Assembly: GCA_944323595.1 (NCBI GenBank)
Contig: CALUTF010000005.1
Location: forward strand, 1 to 64,000
DNA length: 64,000 bases
DNA from: Candidatus Gastranaerophilales bacterium
Lineage (GTDB): Bacteria; Cyanobacteriota; Vampirovibrionia; Gastranaerophilales; Gastranaerophilaceae
Direction of reading: 5' to 3'
Shown here: positions 36,302 to 45,899 of the stretch, piece after piece
Numbering within the stretch: the stretch's first letter is position 1
Layout of the letters: every line of letters begins with the position of its first letter
The notes under the pieces: model-generated
Told to the model about the DNA's origin: nothing
Seen by the model: only the letters and a program-made list of their open reading frames with translations
The model's database searches: none
Program-made: the position numbers and the translations under genes

Positions 36302-38527
36302 TTATAACTGCTCCTTATCCGGATCTTCCAGTTCTATTACTGTTGCATATTGTAATTGTTTTGTTTTTGGCGTCACTGTTTTTTCAAATGTAATTAACTG
36401 TTCTTCGTCTTTACTTTTTGATAAATGGTCAGGATTTTTTATTTCCATTTTATCAAATTCAATAGAAGAGCCTTTTGTATCCAAATCTACAATAATACCC
36501 AGATATGTTCGGTTTCTGATAAAGTCATAACCAAGACTTAATTTGCATTCATCCGGTCCTATAGATACAATGAAAGCATTTTCCTGAAATATATTATCAT
36601 TAGGCGCATCACCTGACAGGTTTAATGAACCGGACCAGGCAACAGTTAGGTACTTATGTACGCGGAGAGCCTCACGCAGATATACGTTTGAACGACCGTA
36701 TCTGTACATATCGTATCTCGGTAAAGGTGAATGGTCATCATAAGCTGAAATAAAGTATCCGATATCCTGCATCCAGTTTTTGTATTGTGAATGGATTCTC
36801 GGACCGATTCTTCCGAGAATTTGGGTATCGCCGGTGCCATATACAGCTGCGCTGCCCTGCAATGCAACCCCGAAATCAAACATCATGCGTTCTTCTTCAT
36901 TACGCCAGTTGAATAATGATTGATCAATTTCTGCCATATATTTTAAACGGGTTGTACCGATTACAGGAGAATTAATATGTTCCCCGTGGCGGTTAATATC
37001 ACAGTCGTGCATATAACCTGCACCGATTCTGTGGCGGAATCTCATTTGTCTGCCTTCTCCGAGAAAGTCTTTATATCTTTTTCGATCTTCATACATTAAT
37101 TCCGCAACGTATTTACCCATACGGCGTCCCATAAACCAGTCATCCAGGTATGCATTCATACCATATTGCAAATGGAAATTGTCATCCAATCTCTGACGCC
37201 CTTTGATATACCAGAGATCAGGTGATGATGCGTAAGCTACGTCTGTCATATTTGTTGCACTCTTATATCTTACTATACCTCCAAAACCTAAGTCATCTTT
37301 GTAATTCAATACAGGTGCAATTTTGATTGTGGAATCAAATGGCGTTGCAAATACAAATCCCGGACCTGCGAACATCCCGAGTCTTGGAATGGACCCTATT
37401 TCAGGGTAATTTGCTTCAAAGTAGTCGTTGTTTTTATTCACATAGGCGGTAAACGACGGCCATCTTATAATCTGGTGACCTCTATAATAAATATCAAAAT
37501 CTTTCAATGTGATTATATTATGATTTTTTGTTGCATTAACACGTATTTCTTCTGCATCAATATTGAATGCTCCTTCTGCATTGTTTGCCGGAGGAATAAA
37601 GGATCTGTCTTCATCATCGATGAGCATTTGTTCAATACGCGGTCCTATCATACTTGAACGGAAAAATAACCGGTGAGATACATCAGAAAATATCCGTCCG
37701 TTTTCAAGTATTAGTTTATCATTTTCTGTTGTTGCGTGTTCAGCCTCTACTTTGAGAAAAGACATAGCTGAATTCATATTATCAATGGTAGCGCTTTCTT
37801 CGTTTAAATTTATGACGATAAAGTCGCCGTTTATTACTTTGCCATCTTTGGTCAGTTTAACATTGTCGTATGCTTTCAGAATATTTGATTCAAGATTGTA
37901 GATGAATTTATCGGCGCGCAGAGTTATTTTTTGAGAGGGTAATAACAAAAAGGCGTGACCTGTTGCTTCAATTTCATCTCTATCTTCAAAATATTCCATT
38001 TTATCGCAATCCATCTGTAAATCTTTCGGCGCGATAAGTTTTTTTACATCTCCAGTTAAAGCTATAGGATTTGAACCTCCAGGCATTTCACTGTTAATTG
38101 CATCTTTGATTGCAGATTCCTGAGTATTGCCGGTATCTTCTATTTTGATATTTGCAAGACCGTCTTCATTTACTTCAAATCCGTTTTGTTCAGCTTCTTC
38201 TTCATATAGTTGTTTTTGGCGTTCTATTTCTTTTAATTCTTGTTTGTGCGCGCGAATTCTGTACATATTAGTCAAGCGAATACGAATTTTTTTGAAAAGC
38301 GGGCTTGTCAAATTAGAATTAAATTTGTGGTAATCCCCATTGTTCTCAGTATCTTCGCTTCTATTTACATAATCCACCTGAGGTGTTGGCATTACTGCTG
38401 ACGGACCTTCATAGAATTTCGCATCAAAATTTTCCAAATCTTCCGGAGACGAAAATAATTCTGCTGCGGTAACTGTTTGCAAACACATTGTAAATACTAT
38501 TAAACTCGCTGTTATAAGTTTTTTCAA
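36302..38527 (-). CDS. lptD: LPS-assembly protein LptD-like
   Basis: This 741-residue outer-membrane protein would insert LPS into the outer leaflet. It has a signal peptide, a linker with a charged helical stretch (residues 80-150), an OstA-type jellyroll (MDCDKMEYFEDRDEIEATGHAFL to VIVINL-type strands, about 170-270), and a C-terminal beta-barrel with repeated aromatic-ended strands (about 310-710). It is divergent from proteobacterial LptD, but the layout and the LPS-gene context support it. The start is TTG with AGAGG upstream. Confidence 0.82.
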   Translation of the reverse strand: MKKLITASLIVFTMCLQTVTAAELFSSPEDLENFDAKFYEGPSAVMPTPQVDYVNRSEDTENNGDYHKFNSNLTSPLFKKIRIRLTNMYRIRAHKQELKEIERQKQLYEEEAEQNGFEVNEDGLANIKIEDTGNTQESAIKDAINSEMPGGSNPIALTGDVKKLIAPKDLQMDCDKMEYFEDRDEIEATGHAFLLLPSQKITLRADKFIYNLESNILKAYDNVKLTKDGKVINGDFIVINLNEESATIDNMNSAMSFLKVEAEHATTENDKLILENGRIFSDVSHRLFFRSSMIGPRIEQMLIDDEDRSFIPPANNAEGAFNIDAEEIRVNATKNHNIITLKDFDIYYRGHQIIRWPSFTAYVNKNNDYFEANYPEIGSIPRLGMFAGPGFVFATPFDSTIKIAPVLNYKDDLGFGGIVRYKSATNMTDVAYASSPDLWYIKGRQRLDDNFHLQYGMNAYLDDWFMGRRMGKYVAELMYEDRKRYKDFLGEGRQMRFRHRIGAGYMHDCDINRHGEHINSPVIGTTRLKYMAEIDQSLFNWRNEEERMMFDFGVALQGSAAVYGTGDTQILGRIGPRIHSQYKNWMQDIGYFISAYDDHSPLPRYDMYRYGRSNVYLREALRVHKYLTVAWSGSLNLSGDAPNDNIFQENAFIVSIGPDECKLSLGYDFIRNRTYLGIIVDLDTKGSSIEFDKMEIKNPDHLSKSKDEEQLITFEKTVTPKTKQLQYATVIELEDPDKEQL

Positions 38528-38554
38528 CTTCTCTTCCTCTTATTTATTCAGTGC

Positions 38555-39679
38555 TTAAATATAATTAAGCGGATTATTAGGTTTACCGTTTACACGAACT
38601 TCAAAGTGGCAGTGCGGTCCTGTACTGTAACCGGTAGTTCCTTCGTACCCTACAACCTGTCCTTTGTTTACATAATCTCCAACTTTAACTTTGATTGAAT
38701 CCATGTGGGCATACAAAGTCGTAATAGGGCTGCCGTTGACAACACCGTGATCCAGAATTACTACTTTACCGTAGCCGCCATACCAGCCTGCATATATAAC
38801 TTTACCTGAATTTGATGCCACGATATTACCTCTGTACGGGCCTCCGATATCTACACCTGAGTGGAACGTACGGCTGTTAAATATCGGGTGGGTTCTCCAG
38901 CCGAACGGCGATGTAATACGTCCGCCTATTGGTTTCATAAAACCTGTGGAGGAGGTTTTGACCGTACTTGAAGAACCTGTTTTAGATATCATATTTTGCA
39001 GATTTTCAGATTGTTTGGCAAGTTCACGTTCTGTTTTTTCGTAATATGCACGGTTAGTTTTGAGCTTATTAATCATACTCTGATTTTGATTAATAGCATA
39101 TTGAAGATTTCGCTGCTGGCTGTTAATTGATTTAATTGATTGTGCCAGATATTTTTTACGGGATTCTATATCTTTTTTAAGTTTTGCAATTTTTTCTGCT
39201 TTTGTCTTGGCACTAATCATTTTGTCGTAATCGCGTTTTATGATTATTTTTTCAAAGTAAATCATATCAAGCAGGGAGTTCATATCTTTCGCATTTAAAA
39301 GCAGTTCAAACATACCAACGCGTTGAGTCTTGAATACCTGTCTTATACGGTATTTAAGCTGCTTATCTATATTATTGAATTCATATAAAGCATCATTCAA
39401 ATCCGATTCCATTGTAGAAAGCTGGGATTGTACGTTACTGTATTGCTTTTTTGAAGATTCAAGCGAATTTGAAACCGTTTCCAGTTTTTGCTGGTTTTTA
39501 ACAAGTTTACTTTTTTCGTTATGTTCAAGACGTTTAAGCTGGTTAATTTTTGCACGTGTTTGTTGTTTTTTTGCCTCAACATTTTGTGTAGCCAGAACAG
39601 GGCTGACGTTTACCATTATAAAAGTAACCGCCGTTATAAAAGCTATAAAAGAGTTTTTTATAATCTTTTTCGTGTTCAC
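38555..39679 (-). CDS. EnvC-like M23 peptidase with coiled coil
   Basis: This 374-residue exported protein has a signal peptide, two long coiled-coil stretches (about residues 32-110 and 150-225) and a LytM/M23 domain: HSGVDIGGPYRGNIVASNSG, TTLYAHMD and GPHCHFEVRVNG, which supply H, D, H and H zinc ligands. It therefore may be an active endopeptidase or an amidase activator for division. The start is GTG, just after the stop of the 34-residue gene upstream. It precedes lptD by 27 bases. Confidence 0.92.
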   Translation of the reverse strand: MNTKKIIKNSFIAFITAVTFIMVNVSPVLATQNVEAKKQQTRAKINQLKRLEHNEKSKLVKNQQKLETVSNSLESSKKQYSNVQSQLSTMESDLNDALYEFNNIDKQLKYRIRQVFKTQRVGMFELLLNAKDMNSLLDMIYFEKIIIKRDYDKMISAKTKAEKIAKLKKDIESRKKYLAQSIKSINSQQRNLQYAINQNQSMINKLKTNRAYYEKTERELAKQSENLQNMISKTGSSSTVKTSSTGFMKPIGGRITSPFGWRTHPIFNSRTFHSGVDIGGPYRGNIVASNSGKVIYAGWYGGYGKVVILDHGVVNGSPITTLYAHMDSIKVKVGDYVNKGQVVGYEGTTGYSTGPHCHFEVRVNGKPNNPLNYI

Positions 39680-39686
39680 TATTTAC

Positions 39687-39791
39687 CTATTTGAATATGA
39701 GAGGTAACATCATAAGACCAACGGTCCAGGCAATAAAAGTTACTGCAATAATACCAATGATTATTTTTTGATGTTTTCTGAAAAATTCCAT
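39687..39791 (-). CDS. 34-residue membrane protein upstream of EnvC-like gene
   Basis: A short gene with ATG at 39791 and TAG at 39687 is preceded by AGGGG eight bases upstream. The product begins MEFFRKHQKIIIG and has a single transmembrane helix to its end, like the N-terminal anchor of SurA/PpiD-type chaperones without the periplasmic domains. The stop lies seven bases before the GTG of the M23 peptidase gene, suggesting translational coupling. It may help anchor or localise the division or LPS machinery, but that is inference. Confidence 0.65.
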   Translation of the reverse strand: MEFFRKHQKIIIGIIAVTFIAWTVGLMMLPLIFK

Positions 39792-39884
39792 TTGCTTCCC
39801 CTAAGTTATCAATATATATTGTACTATCAAAAAAAGAAATGTGCAAATTGTAAAAATAAATTTGCAAAAAATTGTAAAATCAAT

Positions 39885-39890
39885 TAAGAT
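39885..39890 (+). promoter_or_regulatory. -10 of leaderless ATPase-TPR gene
   Basis: TTGCAA (39862-39867), 17 bases, then TAAGAT ending six bases before the ATG at 39897. Confidence 0.6.
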
Positions 39891-39896
39891 AGCTGT

Positions 39897-42344
39897 ATGA
39901 GTTTGAAGTTTTTGGATGACGGTTTTGATAAACGACTGATACAGAAGAATGAGAGCGGAAGTATCAACCATTTTTTACTGGAAAATAACATCAAACAGAT
40001 AGAGCAAATCTGCGACTTTTTGGAGACTAAGTTTCCGTTGATGTTGATAAACGGTTTTATGGGAACGGGTAAGACTTCTGTCGTTAATTATGCGGCATCT
40101 TTCATTTCTAAAGATGCTATTAAGCTGGAATACAATTGTTTTGAAACAACAATACTTGATGATATTCTGCTTGCTTTTTTTGACGAGTTCAAAAAGCTTG
40201 CGGCAATGGGTGTTATTAATAATCCAAAAGCTAAATCTGACAATTTTACCCAGAAGATTAATTCATATTTCGAGGCTATAAATAAGCCTATTCTTATTAT
40301 AATCAACTCATTTGAAGAGGTTTTGAAAGAAAATAAGCAGGAAATAATTGATTTTATTATTCATCTTTCGGGATTTCAGAATATCAAAACAATTCTTGTA
40401 TCACGAACTTTTTCATTATCTGATTTTGATAAAAAAGTCGGATACAAAAGGGCAACAATTCTCGCTCTTGAAAAATCAATATTTGAAAAGTTTCTTCGTT
40501 CTGAGGGAATTAAAAATATAGGACCGTTCTCTGATGAGTTGTATAAACATTCACGGGGGTATTTTTTCTATACGCTGTTATCAATAAAAATTATACACTT
40601 GAGAAAGCTTTCATTACTTGATTTTATAGAGGGATTTTCAAAAAGTTTTCTATCGTTTAATGATTTTATTCTGAGGGAAGCGCTGGCTTTTGTTGATCCG
40701 GTGAGCGGGCATCTGTTCAGATTTTTGACAACAATGCGCCATCCTATTAGTATCAAACTTCTTCAGACTTTGCATTTGTATGATGAACAGAGATTTAACT
40801 TCTTTATTGAAAATTTAATATTGACTAAAGAGAACGATACTGTTTATTTGCAGGATTATTATAAAGTTATTGCGGAAAATTCCATTCCTGAAAACGTGTC
40901 TGTAAAACTTCATCAGGGGTGCGTTGATTTATATAATACCCAGCTGCCGTTGAAGCCTTTGGAGAGGGATTTGCTGATTTCCCGCCAGACAATGCGTAAA
41001 GAAATTGAATACCATTCAATGTTTATTCCTAAAAAAGTAGTTTTGCCTAAAACTTCTTCCCAGAATATTGAATACAAAGAGTATACCGGTACAATGCATC
41101 CGGATAAAATTAAGCAGCCTCAAACCTCCGATGTACAGCAATCGGTTCCTGTCGATGAGAAAACAACAAAAGATGAAAAATTGAAAAATATGTCTTTTAT
41201 CTTTGAAAGCGAAGATGGTCTGGCTGCATTAAATCAGATAGCAACTTCGATTAAGAATTTTCTTCATGTTTCTGACCAGCAGAGGGAGCAGGAAGAAAAA
41301 TCAACCCTTACTGAACTTATTAATATTGCAAGACAGGAAGAACAGGCATATAATTTTAAAAGGGTTATATCCTTGTATCAGCGTGCTCTTACCTTAAAGA
41401 ATGATGATGATTATTATACGTTTTTGCCTAAGGTTTATACCAATCTTGGCGCTGCGTATCAAACTTTGTCTGATTGGTATAATTCTTTGAAATACTATGA
41501 ACAGGCGCTAGAGTTTTATATTTCAGTTAATGATTGGGAAAAAATTTGTGAAACCAAACTTGCTATCGCAAATATTTATTATATTACTTTCAAGCGGGAT
41601 TTGGCTAAAAAATTGCTGACAGAGATTTTAGGATGCAATGATGCATCTTCTGATGTAAAAATTAAAACGTATGTTGCGATGGCGAATCTTTCCGAAAATT
41701 TAAACTTAAATCAGGATTATTATAACAGAGCACTGGAACTGGTAAATTCTTCCACTGATAAAAAGACTTTATCAGAGTTATATTTTAAGTATGCGCTCCT
41801 GTGTGATGATAAAAATGATCCGAATAAGGCTGTTGAATATTATAAAAAATGCATCAACCTTGATTCAAATCCACGAATTAACATAAATCTTTCCGCTGCA
41901 TTGTCTAATCTGGCGGAACTTTATGACGAAGCCGGAAGCAGTGATTTCGCCGCGAAATATTATCTGGAAAGTTTGAGAATTGACGAGTTGACAAGAAACT
42001 TTAACGGAATATACATATCTTCTATGAAACTCGCAGAACTTTACACTGTTAAAGATGCAGAAAAGGCTGTTAAATATTTTGACAAGGCAAAAGTTTGTGC
42101 AAAAGAACTCGGCGAAAAGTTTTATATGGCGTCAACTGCGCTTGCAATAGGTGATTTTTATTACAACCGCAATGAAAATGAAAAAGCTCTGGAAAATTAC
42201 CTGCAGGCACAGGAGGTTGCAAAAGATAATTTCAGCAAGGATAATATAGAAAAAATAGCCATGCGGATTAATGATATAAAAGTTCGCGTAGGAGAAGATG
42301 CATTCACGGAATTGGAAAATAAGATAAAAGATGAAAATAGATAA
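39897..42344 (+). CDS. STAND-like ATPase with C-terminal TPR repeats
   Basis: This 815-residue protein has an N-terminal P-loop ATPase domain: Walker A GFMGTGKTS (residues 53-61), a hydrophobic Walker B-like PILIIINSFEEV (131-142) and a sensor-like ILVSRT. A winged-helix-like region follows (about 260-330), then a low-complexity linker (about 385-440) and about eight TPR units (about 470-790). This is the plan of STAND signalling ATPases (MalT/SWACOS and NB-TPR types). No effector domain is seen. It overlaps rsmG by 14 bases. Confidence 0.8.
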   Translation: MSLKFLDDGFDKRLIQKNESGSINHFLLENNIKQIEQICDFLETKFPLMLINGFMGTGKTSVVNYAASFISKDAIKLEYNCFETTILDDILLAFFDEFKKLAAMGVINNPKAKSDNFTQKINSYFEAINKPILIIINSFEEVLKENKQEIIDFIIHLSGFQNIKTILVSRTFSLSDFDKKVGYKRATILALEKSIFEKFLRSEGIKNIGPFSDELYKHSRGYFFYTLLSIKIIHLRKLSLLDFIEGFSKSFLSFNDFILREALAFVDPVSGHLFRFLTTMRHPISIKLLQTLHLYDEQRFNFFIENLILTKENDTVYLQDYYKVIAENSIPENVSVKLHQGCVDLYNTQLPLKPLERDLLISRQTMRKEIEYHSMFIPKKVVLPKTSSQNIEYKEYTGTMHPDKIKQPQTSDVQQSVPVDEKTTKDEKLKNMSFIFESEDGLAALNQIATSIKNFLHVSDQQREQEEKSTLTELINIARQEEQAYNFKRVISLYQRALTLKNDDDYYTFLPKVYTNLGAAYQTLSDWYNSLKYYEQALEFYISVNDWEKICETKLAIANIYYITFKRDLAKKLLTEILGCNDASSDVKIKTYVAMANLSENLNLNQDYYNRALELVNSSTDKKTLSELYFKYALLCDDKNDPNKAVEYYKKCINLDSNPRININLSAALSNLAELYDEAGSSDFAAKYYLESLRIDELTRNFNGIYISSMKLAELYTVKDAEKAVKYFDKAKVCAKELGEKFYMASTALAIGDFYYNRNENEKALENYLQAQEVAKDNFSKDNIEKIAMRINDIKVRVGEDAFTELENKIKDENR

Positions 42345-42924
42345 AAGTGTTTACGAACAGTATATGAGTGCATTTATTGCACAGAATGCAAAAGTAAATT
42401 TGATTTCCAAAAATGATGAAAAGTTTTTGTGGGAGAAACATATTTTTGATTCGCTTGCTGTGGGAAAAGTATTTGAAAAATATGGTACACCGGCGACTCT
42501 TCTTGATATTGGTACCGGCGGCGGTTTTCCGGCGGTTCCTGTTGCGCTTGCCTATCCGGAGATTGAAGTTTACGCCCTCGACAGCATAAGAAAAAAAATT
42601 AACGCTATAGAAAATATAAAAGCTGAATTAGATATAAAAAATTTACATACAATATGCGAGCGTGCTGAAAAAATTACGGATAAGTTTGATATGGTTACAT
42701 CCCGTGCCGTCGCGCCATTGAACGTTATTACTGAATATGCAATGCCAAGATTGAATAAAAATGGAATTTTCGTGGCATATAAATCTGTAAAAACACAGGA
42801 AGAAATCAATGAAGCTTCTGTTGTTTTGAAAAAATATAAGGCAAAAGTGGCTGATATTATGGAATATAAGCTTCCTCTTGACGAAAACCACACCAGAAAT
42901 TTGATTGTTATAATTAATGAATAA
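42331..42924 (+). CDS. rsmG: 16S rRNA m7G527 methyltransferase RsmG
   Basis: RsmG (GidB) methylates N7 of G527 in 16S rRNA. The 197-residue protein has NLISKNDEKFLWEKHIFDSL, the SAM loop LLDIGTGGGFPAVPVALAYP, DSIRKKINAIENI and VTSRAVAPLNVITEYAMP. Length is normal. It starts inside the 3' end of the ATPase-TPR gene, so it is coupled to it. No mnmG gene is nearby, though that is the usual neighbour in other phyla. Confidence 0.95.
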   Translation: MKIDKSVYEQYMSAFIAQNAKVNLISKNDEKFLWEKHIFDSLAVGKVFEKYGTPATLLDIGTGGGFPAVPVALAYPEIEVYALDSIRKKINAIENIKAELDIKNLHTICERAEKITDKFDMVTSRAVAPLNVITEYAMPRLNKNGIFVAYKSVKTQEEINEASVVLKKYKAKVADIMEYKLPLDENHTRNLIVIINE

Positions 42925-43036
42925 ATAGCTAAAAATGAAAATATTAGTAAGTAAATTATTTATTAGTTATAAATTGAATGGCTTTTAGTGCAAGATAATG
43001 CAAATATAGTCGTATGAGTACGATTATTTCGTATGT

Positions 43037-43693
43037 TTATGCCAGCGGTATTTTAATCTCAAATACGGTTACGTCCGGTGTTGATTGCAAAAGTTTTAAA
43101 TCTGCGTTTTGCTGGGCAAGGTTGTTTTTACAAATATAAAGCCCGAGTCCGCTCCCTGTTTTTTTTGTCGTAAAACCGTCTTTAAATATTTCTGACTGCT
43201 TATCTTCAGGTATCATTTTCCCGTTGTTAGAAACTCTTATACGTGCTGTATTATTCTCTTTTATCAGTTCTATTTTTATTTCTCCGGCTGTGTCAATGGA
43301 TTCAATAGCGTTTTTTATAAGGTTTACTATGCAGGCGAGAAATTTGTTTTCGTCTATTTCAGCAATGCAATCTCCGGCTGCGTCCAAATTGAATTTTACA
43401 CATTTATCGTGCACATAGACTTTTGACATTTCAAGCGCCTGAAACAAAAGTTCTCTTAAATCACTCTTTTGTATTTTTAAATTATCCAGTGATTTTAAAT
43501 CCGTAAGTGAATTTGAAATGATTTTCAAAGATTTGCCGATGCAGTCAAGCGCATTATTTACTGATTGATTTTCAACTCCGGAATTCGCAAGCTGTTTGCG
43601 GATAATTTCCGTATAGACATCGCATATCGAAATATGATTTCTTATCTCGTGCGCTATACATCTTGCCTGTTCCTGTATCAATTCGCTCTGCAT
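43037..43693 (-). CDS. Soluble sensor histidine kinase
   Basis: This 218-residue kinase consists of a dimerisation/phosphoacceptor helix pair (H15 in CIAHEIRNHIS) and an HATPase domain (NLIKNAIESI, then GSGLGLYICKNNL). It has no sensor domain or membrane segment, so its input must come from a partner protein or an internal cue. An AAGGAG Shine-Dalgarno is present. It follows the NarL-type regulator with a terminator between them, so readthrough may control its level. Confidence 0.88.
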   Translation of the reverse strand: MQSELIQEQARCIAHEIRNHISICDVYTEIIRKQLANSGVENQSVNNALDCIGKSLKIISNSLTDLKSLDNLKIQKSDLRELLFQALEMSKVYVHDKCVKFNLDAAGDCIAEIDENKFLACIVNLIKNAIESIDTAGEIKIELIKENNTARIRVSNNGKMIPEDKQSEIFKDGFTTKKTGSGLGLYICKNNLAQQNADLKLLQSTPDVTVFEIKIPLA

Positions 43694-43711
43694 TATAAAC
43701 TCCTTAATTAT

Positions 43712-43749
43712 AAAAAAAAGGTTTGAAACTTTTCTATAATTCCAAACCT
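43712..43749 (-). terminator. Terminator between regulator and kinase
   Basis: A 10-pair stem (43719-43728 with 43740-43749) is followed on the minus strand by eight T, placed between two genes that would be expected to be cotranscribed. Confidence 0.75.
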
Positions 43750-43771
43750 CTATACGTTACTATATTAACAA

Positions 43772-44470
43772 TTAAACTGCAACTTTAGATCTTTTTCTAT
43801 TGCCGAAGCCGTTATTTAAAGCATATAAAACAGCCTGGGTTCTGTCATTAACCTGAAGTTTCTGGAAGATGTTATTTACGTGGGTTTTTACGGTTGTTTC
43901 GGAGATGAATAATTTACCCGCAATCCCTTTGTAATTGTTTCCCTGTGTAAGGAGTTCCAAAACTTCTTCTTCTCTTGATGTCAGATAAGTTAAGAGATTT
44001 TCTTCGTCTGACACAACAGCTTCGTCCTTGAATGAACGTTGGAAGTATTCAAAGAATCTTGATGAAAGCGCTGACGGTAAATAAACTTTACCTGCAGAAA
44101 CTTCATCAATGGCGTAAATAAGCTGGGCTGAAGCCATTGTTTTTAAAACATACCCCTTGGCACCTATTTTCATAGCGCGGAAAATTAAATCAGCGTCATC
44201 ATAACCGCTTAATGCAATTATTCTGGTGTCAAGCCCTAGTTTTTCAATTTCCTGAATAGCTTGCAAGCCGTCTTTTTCCGGCATATTAATATCCATTAAC
44301 ACGATATCCGGACGATATTTTTTGATTAAATTAATGGCAACATTTGCGCTTGTTGTTGCCCCAACCACATCGTAGCAGCCCTCTAACGATACAAGTTCTT
44401 TAATACCGCGAAGGTGATCAGAGTTATCATCCACTAATAAAACTCTTGACTTTCTTTTAAACTCTCTCAT
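43772..44470 (-). CDS. NarL/LuxR-type response regulator
   Basis: This 232-residue regulator has a receiver domain with phosphoacceptor D60 (VLMDINMPEKDG), the acidic pair DD, the switch threonine/serine region and K near 110, and a LuxR-type helix-turn-helix (LTSREEEVLELLTQGNNYKGIAGKLF..). It is probably the partner of the kinase downstream. A GGGAGATGG Shine-Dalgarno lies before the ATG. The promoter region is shared with the divergent rmuC gene. Confidence 0.9.
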   Translation of the reverse strand: MREFKRKSRVLLVDDNSDHLRGIKELVSLEGCYDVVGATTSANVAINLIKKYRPDIVLMDINMPEKDGLQAIQEIEKLGLDTRIIALSGYDDADLIFRAMKIGAKGYVLKTMASAQLIYAIDEVSAGKVYLPSALSSRFFEYFQRSFKDEAVVSDEENLLTYLTSREEEVLELLTQGNNYKGIAGKLFISETTVKTHVNNIFQKLQVNDRTQAVLYALNNGFGNRKRSKVAV

Positions 44471-44747
44471 TTATCCATCTCCCGTTTTTATTTTGAGTTC
44501 CATCCCTCTACAGTATTCATACTACACTTTTTGCATGACGGTTTCTATCCATGTCCTGATTTATATTCTAGTCATGGCAGTTTGAGAATTCGTTCTAAAT
44601 CTTTGGATTGATAAAATATCTCAATCCCTTGCCCTGACATGATTAGCGGCATGGTTGATATTTTCCTGTCAAATATCAGGGTTAATATTTTCGGTGTAGT
44701 ATATGTGTGGTATAATTTCAATGTAAATAATTTCAGCGAGGGATTGT
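44471..44747. promoter_or_regulatory. Divergent regulatory region with two inverted repeats
   Basis: This 277-base gap carries GGATTGA (44605-44611) with TCAATCC (44621-44627), and TGATATTT (44656-44663) with AAATATCA (44671-44678). A TATAAT at 44711-44716 probably belongs to the rmuC promoter. The inverted repeats could be operators or RNA hairpins. Confidence 0.4.
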
Positions 44748-45818
44748 ATGGATATTGGGGTGTTCTTGGCGGGTTTTGTAATAGGAGCTGTGTGTGTACT
44801 GATTCCGGTACTTATAATTAATAAAATTGCAAAATCATCAAAAGATATGATGCTTGAGCAGATGAAACTTTACTTTGAAAATACTGCAAATAAAATTTTT
44901 AAAGAGAGTACGGGAGAATTAACCTCGCAAAATAAGGAAAAACTGGATGAATTTTTTACACGTTTTCGTGACAGAATAGAAATTTTTGAAAAACTTGCAA
45001 AAGATAATCTTGAAAAAGAAAACGAAAACTTTGCTCATTTTGATAATAATATAAAGAGTTTTCTTGAAGCCGGTAAAAAAATTGAAAATGAAGCCAATAC
45101 TCTTGTAAATGTTATGAGAGCTGATAACCGTACACAGGGTCGCTGGGGAGAAATCGTCCTTGACAGAGTGCTTGAAGCTTCGGGCTTAAGAAAAGATTTT
45201 GAATACAAAACACAGAAAAATGCACAGGATGGCAGACCTGATGCAACAGTATTTCTTCCTGATAACAGATGTGTCTATATAGACGCCAAAACTTCCTTTG
45301 CCTCCTGGGATGGTTATGTTAATGCTAAAGATGACGCCGAAAAAGATATTCATCTTAAACAATTTATGGACTCAACCAAAGCTCACATAAACGGGCTGGC
45401 GAAACGAGATTATTCTGTTGATGAAAAATCTCCTGATTATGTTTTGATGTTTATTCCGATAGAAAGCTGTTATTCTATGCTATTTTGTGATGATTGTGAA
45501 ATGTGGGATTATGCATGGAAAAATAATGTTATGCCGGTTTCTCCCTCAACTCTTCTTGCTGCTTTGAAAATAATTAATGCTTTCCACATTGTTGACCGTC
45601 AGAATAAAAATGCAGTTGAAATTTCAAGATTATGTGCGGCAATGCTTGATAAATTTCATGCATTGTATACAGAAATGCTTAAAATTAAAAATACCATTGA
45701 CGATGCACTGAAAAAGTTAAACGGCAAAGGTAATATAATTAGTCAGATACAAAAAATAGAGGAACTCGGTGTTAAAATGTCAAAAAAAATACCGGAACTG
45801 CCGGAAGATTTACAATAA
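44748..45818 (+). CDS. rmuC: DNA recombination protein RmuC
   Basis: RmuC limits recombination between inverted repeats and has a nuclease-like fold. The 356-residue protein has an N-terminal hydrophobic helix (GVFLAGFVIGAVCVLIPVLI), a coiled-coil stretch, and the RmuC core: RTQGRWGEIVLDRVLEASGL, DARPDATVFLP-type segment, YIDAKTSFASWDGY and FIPIESCYSMLF. A GCGAGGG Shine-Dalgarno is present. Length is at the short end of the family. Confidence 0.92.
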   Translation: MDIGVFLAGFVIGAVCVLIPVLIINKIAKSSKDMMLEQMKLYFENTANKIFKESTGELTSQNKEKLDEFFTRFRDRIEIFEKLAKDNLEKENENFAHFDNNIKSFLEAGKKIENEANTLVNVMRADNRTQGRWGEIVLDRVLEASGLRKDFEYKTQKNAQDGRPDATVFLPDNRCVYIDAKTSFASWDGYVNAKDDAEKDIHLKQFMDSTKAHINGLAKRDYSVDEKSPDYVLMFIPIESCYSMLFCDDCEMWDYAWKNNVMPVSPSTLLAALKIINAFHIVDRQNKNAVEISRLCAAMLDKFHALYTEMLKIKNTIDDALKKLNGKGNIISQIQKIEELGVKMSKKIPELPEDLQ

Positions 45819-45899
45819 ACGAATTCAATTTTACGTGGGATTGATTTTCTTTTGATTGGGTGTTACACTATCAGAGAACTTTTGTATGGAGTATTGTGT

